Assembly (NCBI GenBank): GCA_050289385.1
Contig: JBNKFQ010000102.1
Location: 1-6,368 of the forward strand
Direction: 5' to 3'
From: JBNKFQ01 sp050289385
Lineage (GTDB): Bacteria > Pseudomonadota > Gammaproteobacteria > Pseudomonadales > Porticoccaceae
Length of the DNA stretch: 6,368 nt
The notes below the pieces were generated by a model. It saw only the letters and a list, made by a program, of their open reading frames with translations. It did not search any database and had not been told where the DNA came from. Below, piece after piece: positions 1 to 5,382 of this stretch (within the stretch, counting starts at the first letter, position 1; every line of letters starts with the position of its first letter). The translations under genes and the position numbers were made by a program.

Positions 1-611
1 GTAAAATCGGATTGTTCGGGTGTGGTCGCGATACCGGCACGTATCGGGTTGAGGTCCACATAGACCATACAGGCCAGCAGGGCGGTGTCGTCCAGCAGAG
101 CCTGACTCTTGAAACGACCCTCCCAGAATCGGCCTTTGCAATGGTCCTCTCGGTTGGCCTTTCGCGCCAGATGTTCGTTCAGGCATCGCATGAACCAGCT
201 GATGTCACAGAGCCGGTTCCGCCACAGGGCCACGATACCGTCAACCGCCTCTCTTTCGGCAGCGGAAAAATCCTGCGGGTTGTCCCGATAACGCTGCACC
301 AGTTCGGGGCCGGAAAAGAGCTGTTGCCAGCGTTCAATGACTTCGGATACGGCCCAGTCAGCAGCCTTTTGCTGGTTTACCCTGAGTACCACATGGTAGT
401 GATTGCTCAGGACTGCGTAGGCGGCGATGTCAATGGCAAAGACGGACGAAAGAAACTTGAGACGTTCAACCACCCATTTGCGCCGGTGTTCGTAGCTGTT
501 ACCGCTGAACTGGTCTTCACCACACAAAAAGGCGCGCCGTACACAGCGGGAAATGCAGTGATAATATGGTGTGTCGTCCAGAGAGATCAGGGTCTTCCGT
601 GCACGTGTCAT
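1..611 (-). CDS. REP-associated tyrosine transposase (IS200-like, Y1/HUH), 3' end outside window
   Basis: This leftward frame starts at ATG 611 and stays open for 203 codons to the window edge, so the C-terminus is missing. It carries the HUH metal-binding motif NHYHVVL (His71, His73). Near the N-terminus is YYHCISRCVRRAFLCG (residues 16-31), and further on come GRFWEGRFKS (160-169) and YVDLNPIRAG (184-193). These are hallmarks of the Y1 transposase / RAYT family, single-strand DNA transposases thought to mobilise REP palindromes. I cannot tell which tyrosine is catalytic: the position after the GRFWEGRF block holds Phe/Lys, and Tyr184 is one candidate. The start is supported by AAGGA seven bases upstream and by a promoter at 646-674. 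Full-length relatives run to roughly 300 residues as I recall, so about one third may be missing. A 239-codon rightward frame over the same DNA is an antisense shadow. Confidence 0.85.
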   Translation of the reverse strand, partial: MTRARKTLISLDDTPYYHCISRCVRRAFLCGEDQFSGNSYEHRRKWVVERLKFLSSVFAIDIAAYAVLSNHYHVVLRVNQQKAADWAVSEVIERWQQLFSGPELVQRYRDNPQDFSAAEREAVDGIVALWRNRLCDISWFMRCLNEHLARKANREDHCKGRFWEGRFKSQALLDDTALLACMVYVDLNPIRAGIATTPEQSDF

Positions 612-645
612 TGCCGAATCCTTGGCTTTGAGTGTATTGGATCAA

Positions 646-674
646 AGCATAGAAATAGTGTGATAGGATGTCAA
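646..674 (-). promoter_or_regulatory. Sigma70-type promoter of the transposase gene
   Basis: On the minus strand there is a perfect -35 TTGACA (669-674), a 17-base spacer and a -10 TATGCT (646-651), ending 34 bases before the ATG at 611. A ribosome binding site AAGGA lies seven bases before that ATG. The arrangement suggests the transposase has its own promoter. Confidence 0.6.
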
Positions 675-708
675 AATAAATTTTGGGTGTCCTTGAATGG
701 TTTCGGCT

Positions 709-718
709 GGGGGGGGGG
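709..718. repeat. Homopolymer of ten G
   Basis: Ten consecutive G residues lie about 35 bp upstream of the transposase -35 box, within the stretch that probably forms the end of that mobile unit. Such tracts are prone to slippage. Nothing shows that this one regulates anything. Confidence 0.8.
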
Positions 719-781
719 ATCGCCCATTTGAAAAAAATCCAGAAATTGAACTCAAGCCTTTAGCAGAAAAAGAAAATATCT

Positions 782-808
782 GATGTCCGCTATTGGCACA
801 AAGCGGTA
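782..808. repeat. Small palindromic intergenic repeat, copy 1
   Basis: CCGCT and AGCGG form a five-base-pair stem around the loop ATTGGCACAA. Near-identical loops occur at 958-980 and 2488-2507, so this appears to be a dispersed repeat. Its function is not known from the sequence. Confidence 0.35.
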
Positions 809-860
809 TATCGAACCCGACCTGATTGGACGCTATTTTTTTTACTGAGCTTGAACTGCG

Positions 861-888
861 ATAAATAAAAACCCGGCCGAAGCCGGGT
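861..888 (-). terminator. Rho-independent terminator, leftward
   Basis: On the minus strand, ACCCGGC and GCCGGGT form a perfect seven-base-pair stem closed by a TTCG tetraloop (871-888), followed at once by TTTTTATTTAT. On the plus strand the stem is not followed by T residues, so it acts leftward only. It most likely ends transcription from the usp gene, about 185 bp away, or from a short RNA starting between them. Confidence 0.85.
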
Positions 889-891
889 AGT

Positions 892-928
892 GGTGGATTG
901 CAGCCATCATCCTAATGTTCTGCCCACC
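892..928 (-). other. Structured RNA stem just before the terminator
   Basis: On the minus strand GGTGG-GCAG pairs with CTGC-(AAT)-CCACC. This gives nine base pairs with a three-base bulge and a 16-base loop, lying only four bases before the terminator stem. A perfect -10 TATAAT lies just upstream on the same strand (934-939), but no convincing -35 stands at the right distance. The segment could be the structured 3' end of the usp transcript or a small RNA of about 65 nt ending at the terminator. Confidence 0.3.
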
Positions 929-957
929 TGCCGATTATATTACTCAAGTTGTGGCAA

Positions 958-980
958 CTGAGCCATTGGCAAAAGGCTGA
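958..980. repeat. Small palindromic intergenic repeat, copy 2
   Basis: AGCC and GGCT form a stem around the loop ATTGGCAAAA, followed by eight T residues (981-988) on the plus strand. It shares the loop of the copies at 782-808 and 2488-2507. The T run gives it a weak-terminator look, but no rightward gene lies upstream. Confidence 0.3.
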
Positions 981-1073
981 TTTTTTTTGTAGGAAATATA
1001 CTACCTTGGCGGAATAAAGGAGTCAGAGCCCTTTAAACTCGACGCTCCATTTTTCAAACCGTAAATAACTGAC

Positions 1074-1883
1074 TCAGTTGATGGTCATGATGTCCTGCGA
1101 TAACTTTTCTATAACGCGTTCAGCGGTATTACCGCGCAACGAACCGATCAGACCATGGCGGCGCTTGGTCCCCATCACCACAGATGCCGCACCGATTTCA
1201 TTGGCGACTGCGCTGATTACATCTTCGGGCGCGCCCTGGCGAATGTGAATATTTTCCGATGGCAATTCTGCCAGCTTCAAGAGCTTGCTGCGATCAGGGT
1301 AATCCATGGAATCGCGATAAGCGTTCACCATATGCAGGCTCGCACCGTAACGATCAGCTGCCCATTTGGCACGAGTGATGATCTTCTGGTTGAGGTCGGT
1401 ATAGGAATCACTTTGTACGCGCACCGCAGCCAGAATAGTGTCCCGTTTCTCAGCTGTGTCGCCATGACACAGCAAGATCGGACACTCGGCGTTGCGCAGC
1501 AGCTCCCACTTGGCGTCACTGAAAGTCAGTCGGCTTGCGCTGGGGTTCCGGTGTACTGGTACCATTATCATATCGGCAGAGAAGCGCTGAGCTTCTCGCA
1601 GAATGGATTTTTGCCACTCGGTGGAAAAAGAAAGCTCCACTGTGAAATCCACGCCAGCTTGTTCGATGGGGTCCGTCAGCTTCAAAAACCACTCGCGGTT
1701 ACGGAACAGGCTATCATTATTAGCGCGGGTATCGACGGCCTCACCGTCCACGGCGATAAAAATGTACAAGTCAGGTCTCTCGTTCTCCTTACGAATGCCG
1801 GCATTGATTATCGCGCGATTCAGCGCAAACGGCTCATCCTGAGACGGGTCCACAACCACAAACAACTTCTCTTTGTTAATCAT
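1074..1883 (-). CDS. Universal stress protein, tandem-domain (UspE-like)
   Basis: This 269-residue cytoplasmic protein has two Usp (UspA-fold) domains, about residues 5-140 and 146-269. The second ends with a nucleotide-binding-type loop, VVMGTKRRHGLIGSLRGNTAE (about 235-255), close to the UspE/UspA G-x2-G-x9-G pattern. In the first domain the matching segment (VPVHRNPSASRLT, 108-120) lacks the glycines, so it may not bind ATP. Tandem Usp proteins take part in stress tolerance, and their exact target is usually unknown. I chose ATG 1883 over the GTG at 1892 because AAGGTG, which contains that GTG, is a well-placed Shine-Dalgarno sequence for the ATG. The gene stands alone, reads leftward toward the terminator at 861-888, and has a MITE-like element 110 bp upstream. 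E. coli UspE is longer (about 316 residues). The long open frames opposite it are shadows. Confidence 0.85.
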   Translation of the reverse strand: MINKEKLFVVVDPSQDEPFALNRAIINAGIRKENERPDLYIFIAVDGEAVDTRANNDSLFRNREWFLKLTDPIEQAGVDFTVELSFSTEWQKSILREAQRFSADMIMVPVHRNPSASRLTFSDAKWELLRNAECPILLCHGDTAEKRDTILAAVRVQSDSYTDLNQKIITRAKWAADRYGASLHMVNAYRDSMDYPDRSKLLKLAELPSENIHIRQGAPEDVISAVANEIGAASVVMGTKRRHGLIGSLRGNTAERVIEKLSQDIMTIN

Positions 1884-1993
1884 GTCTTTCACCTTGTTAG
1901 TAGACAGTTTCTTGGTATCAAACGTCGCGTAATGGCTAATGGTGGAGTCATCCTTGCAGTAACGCTCTCATCTCTCACCACATAAGGAGCCTG

Positions 1994-2274
1994 GGGCCTG
2001 TTCACACTAATTTGAGTATCGCTGCTGGAGGCCATTTTTGTGCTCAGCGAGAGGGAAGTAGTGCGGTTTAGTGACTCTAAATAAGCGACTGACAACGACG
2101 CTGGGGGCAAAAATGGCCCCAGCCCTGCGGGTTGGGGTTAAAAATGCGTCATTCTTCGTTTCTCGTCGCTCATTTGCCTCATTATTGAAAGAAAGTACCA
2201 AACCACTCTTCTCGTGCCGCGATTGGCGCTGTTTTAGCCGCAACAGCGATACTGAAATTAGTGTGAACAGGCCC
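1994..2274. mobile_element. MITE-like element with 30-bp terminal inverted repeats
   Basis: The ends are inverted copies of a 30-base sequence beginning GGGCCTGTTCACACTAATTT (1994-2023 and 2245-2274) with a single mismatch, and similarity continues weakly inward. The centre holds a GC-rich hairpin (2100-2123, GCTGGGGGC/GCCCCAGC). No transposase is encoded. The open frames across it are not genes: the plus- and minus-strand frames both read SDTxISVNRP simply because the ends are inverted copies. No clear target-site duplication is visible (left flank ...GCCTG, right flank TAAGTT). The parent insertion sequence cannot be named from the ends alone. The element sits in the upstream region of the usp gene and could influence its transcription. 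Confidence 0.75.
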
Positions 2275-2908
2275 TAAGTTACCATCAGAAATTCCGGGAA
2301 CAGTTGACCTAATTCAAGAAAGTTGTACATGGAGGTTTTAGAAATAGGTAATCTGCCCCGAATTGTGACGCACACTCGAGAAGTGCCTCGTTGGTGTTTG
2401 CCAGATCTATCTGAGCCCTGGGACAGATACTTAATTCAATGTCCACTTTTAGCCGAATGCAGAAGTAAGTATGAATAGCAGTTTGGCAGCTATTGGCACA
2501 CAGCAGACCTTCAAATACTCAGGGACAAACCACGGACAAAATAAGGACGAGAGTAATAGACAGGCACTTTGGGGGGAGTTTCTGTACGGCTGACAAGCCA
2601 ACCGAATACGACAATATCATTTTGAAGGAGTCCGAGTTCTAGAATCATCTAAACCGTCCCCCGAACTCCCTGCCGGTTTGGCCAATAAACATCTTGCTTG
2701 GTAAGGGGGGCAGGGGTGTAGACTTGAGGTGATAAGCCCTCTATCCTTCCTTATACCCAAAGCCACTAATGCCTGGAATACAAGTCGGAATATTTTCGAT
2801 AACCCGCATCCAAATCTGCAAATTTCCGCGTCTAATGCAGTGAATGGTTCGTAGGGTTTTGATGAATCGCCGTACCACCAAAATTAATTCATGATAGAGA
2901 ATTGAAAA
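2275..2908. other. Noncoding stretch, no convincing gene
   Basis: About 630 bp without a supported gene. It holds one copy of the small intergenic repeat (2488-2507). It also holds a weak possible promoter for the esterase, TTGATG then ATTAAT at an 18-base spacing, just upstream of 2909. A 49-codon frame at 2329-2478 lacks a ribosome binding site and any recognisable motif. I see no RNA gene. Confidence 0.5.
2488..2507. repeat. Small palindromic intergenic repeat, copy 3 (degenerate)
   Basis: The core GCTATTGGCACA is identical over 12 bases to the copy at 782-808 and is followed by AGCAG. One arm of the stem has decayed, with only GCT/AGC still pairing. Confidence 0.3.
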
Positions 2909-3871
2909 ATGAAATGTACGTTACCCAAAACCATGGCAGGCCTTTTGGGATTATTTGCCGGATTGTTTGTTCTTACCGTAACCGCCGATGATCGGGGAAC
3001 GGGGAAATTTGAGCCCCGAACATTTCCAATATCTAATGTAAAATCATATAGTTACCGATCTGATGTTATGGATAGAAACTACGATATATCAATTGGGTTT
3101 CCCCATGGATACGATGATAATCCAGACAAAAATTATCCAGCCCTTATCGTAACAGACGGCAACCGCGTATTCCCTTTTGCTCATGGAGTATCAGATGGCT
3201 TGGGAGGAGAAATAGATCAGCCGGTTATCATAAGTGTCGGCGCTCCGTTTGAAGAAGGGGGCGTAGCCTACGTTCGTCGTCGTGTCTATGAGTTTTCCCC
3301 GCCTGGCTGGCCAATGCAGGATGCATTTGGTCGGGTTGTTGCAGATACTTGTGAAAAACAATTACATGTAAAGCCACAGCAGTGTGTGGGTGGGGCACCG
3401 AAATTCCTCAAATTTATTGTGTCTGAGTTGTTGCCAGACTTATATAAAGAGTACAGAATTGACCCTGATGATTTGGGTCTGTTCGGCCTATCTGCTGGTG
3501 GATTTTTCGCATCATGGGTAATTTTTCAGGAAGATTCCCCATTTAAACGATACATAATCTCCAGTCCGGCCATGGCGTACGGCGACGGCGAAATTTTCCA
3601 CCAGGAAGAACGATATGCCGCCACCCATAAAGACTTACCTGTCGCGATTTACATGTCATCCGGCGCATTGGAAATGGATAGTCATTTCCTGGAAGGAATA
3701 GGTAAAATTGTAAGTGGACAGGTTCATCTGGGTGGCGTTTTGCGCGGCCGGAACTACCCTGGATTGACGCTTTACAGTGAAATACACCAGGGGCTAGGTC
3801 ATGTGGATGGGGTGTCAACAACTCTTGCCCGGGGTCTCCGACTTTTATATGCCAACAAAAACGTGCAGTGA
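2909..3871 (+). CDS. Exported serine esterase, alpha/beta hydrolase (enterochelin-esterase/esterase-D-like)
   Basis: This 320-residue protein begins with a short basic stretch and a hydrophobic segment (about residues 9-25). A likely signal-peptidase cleavage site lies after VTA (about residue 26), so it is probably periplasmic or secreted. The nucleophile elbow GLSAGG puts the catalytic serine at Ser195. A late GLGHVDG gives the likely catalytic His298, and the acid may be Glu255 or Asp257 in SSGALEMD. The order and spacing fit the putative-esterase family (PF00756, COG2819), which includes IroE/Fes-type siderophore esterases and esterase D. Cys148 and Cys159 could form a disulfide. The substrate cannot be deduced, and no siderophore or uptake gene is adjacent. 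The start is the first usable ATG after in-frame stops, but its ribosome binding site is weak. The gene stands alone between two long noncoding stretches, with no obvious terminator. Confidence 0.75.
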   Translation: MKCTLPKTMAGLLGLFAGLFVLTVTADDRGTGKFEPRTFPISNVKSYSYRSDVMDRNYDISIGFPHGYDDNPDKNYPALIVTDGNRVFPFAHGVSDGLGGEIDQPVIISVGAPFEEGGVAYVRRRVYEFSPPGWPMQDAFGRVVADTCEKQLHVKPQQCVGGAPKFLKFIVSELLPDLYKEYRIDPDDLGLFGLSAGGFFASWVIFQEDSPFKRYIISSPAMAYGDGEIFHQEERYAATHKDLPVAIYMSSGALEMDSHFLEGIGKIVSGQVHLGGVLRGRNYPGLTLYSEIHQGLGHVDGVSTTLARGLRLLYANKNVQ

Positions 3872-3994
3872 GTTCAACTCCCTTGGCTCTAAACCAAAGC
3901 GACAAGCGCCACGACAGGCCAACCTTAATTCCGAAAATCAATACCCTGGAGGATCTCCTTAATCTTTCTGTGAGCTTTTTCCAAACCTTCTGTT

Positions 3995-4062
3995 TCCGAC
4001 CCTGATCTCATTGCCAGGCCATCCGCAAAAATGAACTCGAACGAGGGATGGCAAGGGTCGGA
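3995..4062. repeat. Nested inverted repeat at the element's left end
   Basis: TCCGACCCT (3995-4003) is inverted as AGGGTCGGA (4054-4062, inside the element end). Within it GCCATCC (4018-4024) is inverted as GGATGGC (4046-4052). The outer left arm lies outside the 264-bp element, so the target region may have resembled the element end before insertion, or a second end-like sequence is present. Confidence 0.5.
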
Positions 4063-4315
4063 CCAAAGTAACAGGTTAAAAATAAACAAAAGAGTTTTAA
4101 AAATGGCTGATTTTTCGAGTTAGAAGGCCCATTTTGACGGTAAAAATCAGGGTTTAAGAAATGGAGGGTGAACTATTTAGCCGTTAAGCTTGGGAGCGAT
4201 TGGCATCTCTTAATGGTACGATTTTTGTGCCAAAAACGATCGTCTAAAACAGTGTTACGCCAAAGTCATTGGTAAAATATTTCGGGATCTAGGGGCTGGG
4301 CAGGTCCGACCCTTG
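4052..4315. mobile_element. 264-bp MITE/REPIN-like element with perfect 13-bp inverted ends
   Basis: The ends are CAAGGGTCGGACC (4052-4064) and its exact inverted copy (4303-4315). The interior is AT-rich, has no coding capacity, and contains a small hairpin (TTTTTG/CAAAAA near 4222-4237). It carries stop codons in the interrupted frame. A GG on each outer side could be a 2-bp target duplication or chance. IS200-type transposition leaves no duplication, so mobilisation by a RAYT such as the one at 1-611 is conceivable, but no shared end motif shows this. Confidence 0.65.
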
Positions 4316-4381
4316 GGTATCATTCCGATAACATCGCGTACGTGTTTCATAAATGTACTTATTGACATAAACACCTCCGTG

Positions 4382-4401
4382 TACGGTATGTATATACAGT
4401 A
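4382..4401 (-). promoter_or_regulatory. LexA-binding SOS box
   Basis: The plus-strand sequence TACGGTATGTATATACAGTA matches the enterobacterial LexA consensus TACTGTATATATATACAGTA at 18 of 20 positions. It overlaps a leftward -10 candidate TATACT (4398-4403) and lies 14 bases before the ATG at 4368. This is the usual layout for LexA repression of the gene to its left. In integrons such a box controls intI, tying cassette recombination to DNA damage. Confidence 0.8.
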
Positions 4402-4701
4402 TAACAAAATACAGAAAAAGCATCCTCATTCTGCTTAATACGCCATTTAATTGCGCAAACCCAATAACCATTTAAAATTCAAAAGGTTAGGGGTTCTGCG
4501 TCAGTGTGTTGCGGGAAGATTAAACAGAATGGGCCACCAGATATGAAATTTCCCAAAATGAAGACCGGTCTGTTTAATATTGACCAGGCGATAGCTTCGG
4601 GTAGTATATGCTTGTAATCAACAGGTTAGGGATGCGAAAAGCCATAATGAAAAAGGATGATAGACAGACGCCTTCCTCATTAATGTCAAAATCGCCACTT
4701 A
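4402..4701. other. Intergenic part between SOS promoter and cassette promoter
   Basis: About 300 bp with no supported gene. It contains two copies of AGGTTAGGG (starting about 4485 and 4625), which resemble the integron core GTTRRRY but end in G instead of a pyrimidine. If this is an integron, the outer attI sequence would lie here. Confidence 0.35.
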
Positions 4702-4702
4702 A

Positions 4703-4731
4703 TTGAGACTCGTCTCATCAATTCAGATTAT
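4703..4731 (+). promoter_or_regulatory. Probable cassette promoter (Pc-like)
   Basis: The -35 TTGAGA (4703-4708) and -10 GATTAT (4726-4731) are separated by exactly 17 bases. They point at the acetyltransferase gene and lie upstream of its cassette boundary at 4755/4756. Such a promoter would stay with the platform and serve whatever cassette is first, as Pc does in integrons. Confidence 0.6.
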
Positions 4732-4745
4732 TGAGACTGGTCTAC
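4704..4745. promoter_or_regulatory. Two palindromic operator-like sites, 28 bp apart
   Basis: TGAGAC-TC-GTCTCA (4704-4717) is a perfect 14-bp palindrome overlapping the -35. TGAGAC-TG-GTCTAC (4732-4745) is an imperfect copy placed directly after the -10. Their positions suit a dimeric repressor, for example of the TetR type. They could instead be integrase-binding repeats of an attI site; the right half GTCTAC of the second copy resembles an inverted core. Confidence 0.55.
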
Positions 4746-4755
4746 ATAATAAGCA

Positions 4756-5376
4756 TTAGCCACACTAGGAGGGTGGTCATATATGAGAATACGAGCAGCA
4801 TTGGCAAGCGATGCGCAGAGTATCGCCGATATTCATATCACGAGCTGGCGTAATACGTATGAGAAGGCCTTAACTGCGCACTATCTTTCGGATGTGGTGC
4901 CTAAAGAACGAAATGAAGTGTGGACAAACCGGCTTGATATGCCAAAGCCCAACCAGTATGTGGTTGTTGCTGAGCAGGACGGCGGAATCGTGGGATTCGC
5001 GTGTGCTTTTGCAGGCGAAAATCCCAAATGGGGCTCCTACTTGGACAATTTGCATGTGCGCAAAGCCCATCAATCAAAGGGAATTGGAAAATCGCTTTTA
5101 ATCGAAATTTCCCGTTGGTGTCATCAGCAGGAGCCATGCGGAGGTATGTGCCTGTTGGTGAACCAAGATAACGTAAAAGCACAAGCATTCTATAAATCGT
5201 TTGGAGCTCGTAACGCGCAAAAGAGTGTCTGGAATGCGCCAGATGGTAGCACTGTTCCGACATACTGGTTTGTATGGGATAACATCGGGCTCCTGGCAGA
5301 AAATGGCTAACAATCGGCTGCACGGCGACCGGTTTTCCACTGCTTCGCAGTTCCAAACCGGCGCGTGAGCCGGGCG
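4756..5376 (+). mobile_element. Integron gene cassette 1 (GNAT acetyltransferase)
   Basis: The unit runs from TTAGCC to the G of the core GTTAGAC at 5376. It contains one gene with a short leader (27 bases from boundary to ATG), and the stop codon sits inside the attC R'' box, as is typical of compact cassettes. The left end and R'' box are exactly complementary over six bases. Confidence 0.75.
4783..5310 (+). CDS. GNAT-family N-acetyltransferase
   Basis: This 175-residue cytoplasmic protein should transfer an acetyl group from acetyl-CoA to an amine. The acetyl-CoA pyrophosphate-binding motif A is LHVRKAHQSKGIGKSLL (about 90-106, with Q97-S98-K99-G100-I101-G102). Motif B is NVKAQAFYKSFGA (130-142), with the usual asparagine and tyrosine (Asn130, Tyr137). 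The length is normal for a single-domain GNAT (PF00583). Substrates of this family range from antibiotics to protein N-termini, and nothing here fixes the substrate, so no resistance role is claimed. AGGAGG (4767-4772) is a strong ribosome binding site, ten bases before the ATG. The gene is carried in an integron cassette, where GNAT proteins are common, and would be transcribed from the promoter at 4703-4731. Its TAA stop (5308-5310) lies within the attC. Confidence 0.9.
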   Translation: MRIRAALASDAQSIADIHITSWRNTYEKALTAHYLSDVVPKERNEVWTNRLDMPKPNQYVVVAEQDGGIVGFACAFAGENPKWGSYLDNLHVRKAHQSKGIGKSLLIEISRWCHQQEPCGGMCLLVNQDNVKAQAFYKSFGARNAQKSVWNAPDGSTVPTYWFVWDNIGLLAENG

Positions 5377-5382
5377 TTAGAC
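5305..5382 (+). other. attC recombination site of cassette 1
   Basis: This 78-bp imperfect palindrome starts with R'' GGCTAAC (5305-5311) and ends with core R' GTTAGAC (5376-5382). L'' CGGCT-G-CACG pairs with L' CGTG-AGCCG and leaves one unpaired G, the extrahelical base typical of attC. The inner stem CCGGTTT/AAACCGG is capped by ACTGC-TTC-GCAGT. All diagnostic attC parts are present. The crossover lies between G5376 and T5377. Confidence 0.9.

Larger units (their letters stand above)
3925..4368 (-). pseudogene. SOS-controlled gene interrupted by a miniature element; possible integron integrase (intI) remnant
   Basis: The leftward frame starts at ATG 4368, with GGAGG five bases upstream and a LexA box 14 bases upstream. 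It reads MSISTFMKHVRDVIGMIP and then runs into the inserted element at 4315, stopping at 4255. Beyond the element a second open segment (about 4050-3925) encodes 41 protein-like residues ending in HRKIKEILQGIDFRN. The element is 264 bp, a multiple of three, so both parts share one frame, and exact removal would join them into a 59-codon frame. Two readings are possible. The N-terminus F-x3-VR-x2-I, the SOS box and the divergent cassettes fit the start of an integron integrase; the tail does not look like an IntI C-terminus and would then belong to another gene. Alternatively it was one small SOS gene, whose tail faintly recalls DinI. I favour the first reading, without certainty. Confidence 0.45.
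4702..4761 (+). other. Putative attI / first cassette junction
   Basis: The first cassette begins at TTAGCC (4756-4761), the exact complement of the GGCTAA in its own attC R'' box, so the crossover point is placed between 4755 and 4756. The base before it is A, not the G expected in the core GTTRRRY. The upstream side has no attC-like fold, which favours attI over an older attC. The attI call is by position only. Confidence 0.45.

Noticed and set aside
12..731. 239-codon rightward open frame
   Set aside because: It is antisense to the transposase, whose minus-strand frame carries the HUH motif and family blocks; the plus-strand product has no recognisable features.
1155..1985. 276-codon rightward open frame opposite the stress protein
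   Set aside because: Shadow of the usp gene, with no ribosome binding site logic or family motif; the minus strand encodes a clear two-domain Usp.
2007..2277. Short open frames on both strands across the MITE
   Set aside because: Both contain the same SDTxISVNRP-like peptide only because the element ends are inverted copies.
2329..2478. 49-codon rightward frame starting MEVLEIGNLP
   Set aside because: No Shine-Dalgarno sequence, no motif and no supporting context; noted in case a homologue turns up.
4314..4368. Alkyltransferase-like (Atl/Ogt) start, suggested by the peptide IPKGR
   Set aside because: The KGR codons lie within the inserted element's inverted end, so the resemblance to the IP-x-G-R-V motif is probably accidental.
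4362..4392. Rightward TTGACA with TATGTA downstream as a promoter
   Set aside because: The -10 matches poorly and the spacing is 19; the hexamer overlaps the leftward start codon, and the LexA box better explains the AT-rich palindrome.
4289..4471. 60-codon leftward frame starting MVIGFAQLNG
   Set aside because: It would translate through the LexA box and promoter; the frame starting at 4368 has the proper ribosome binding site.
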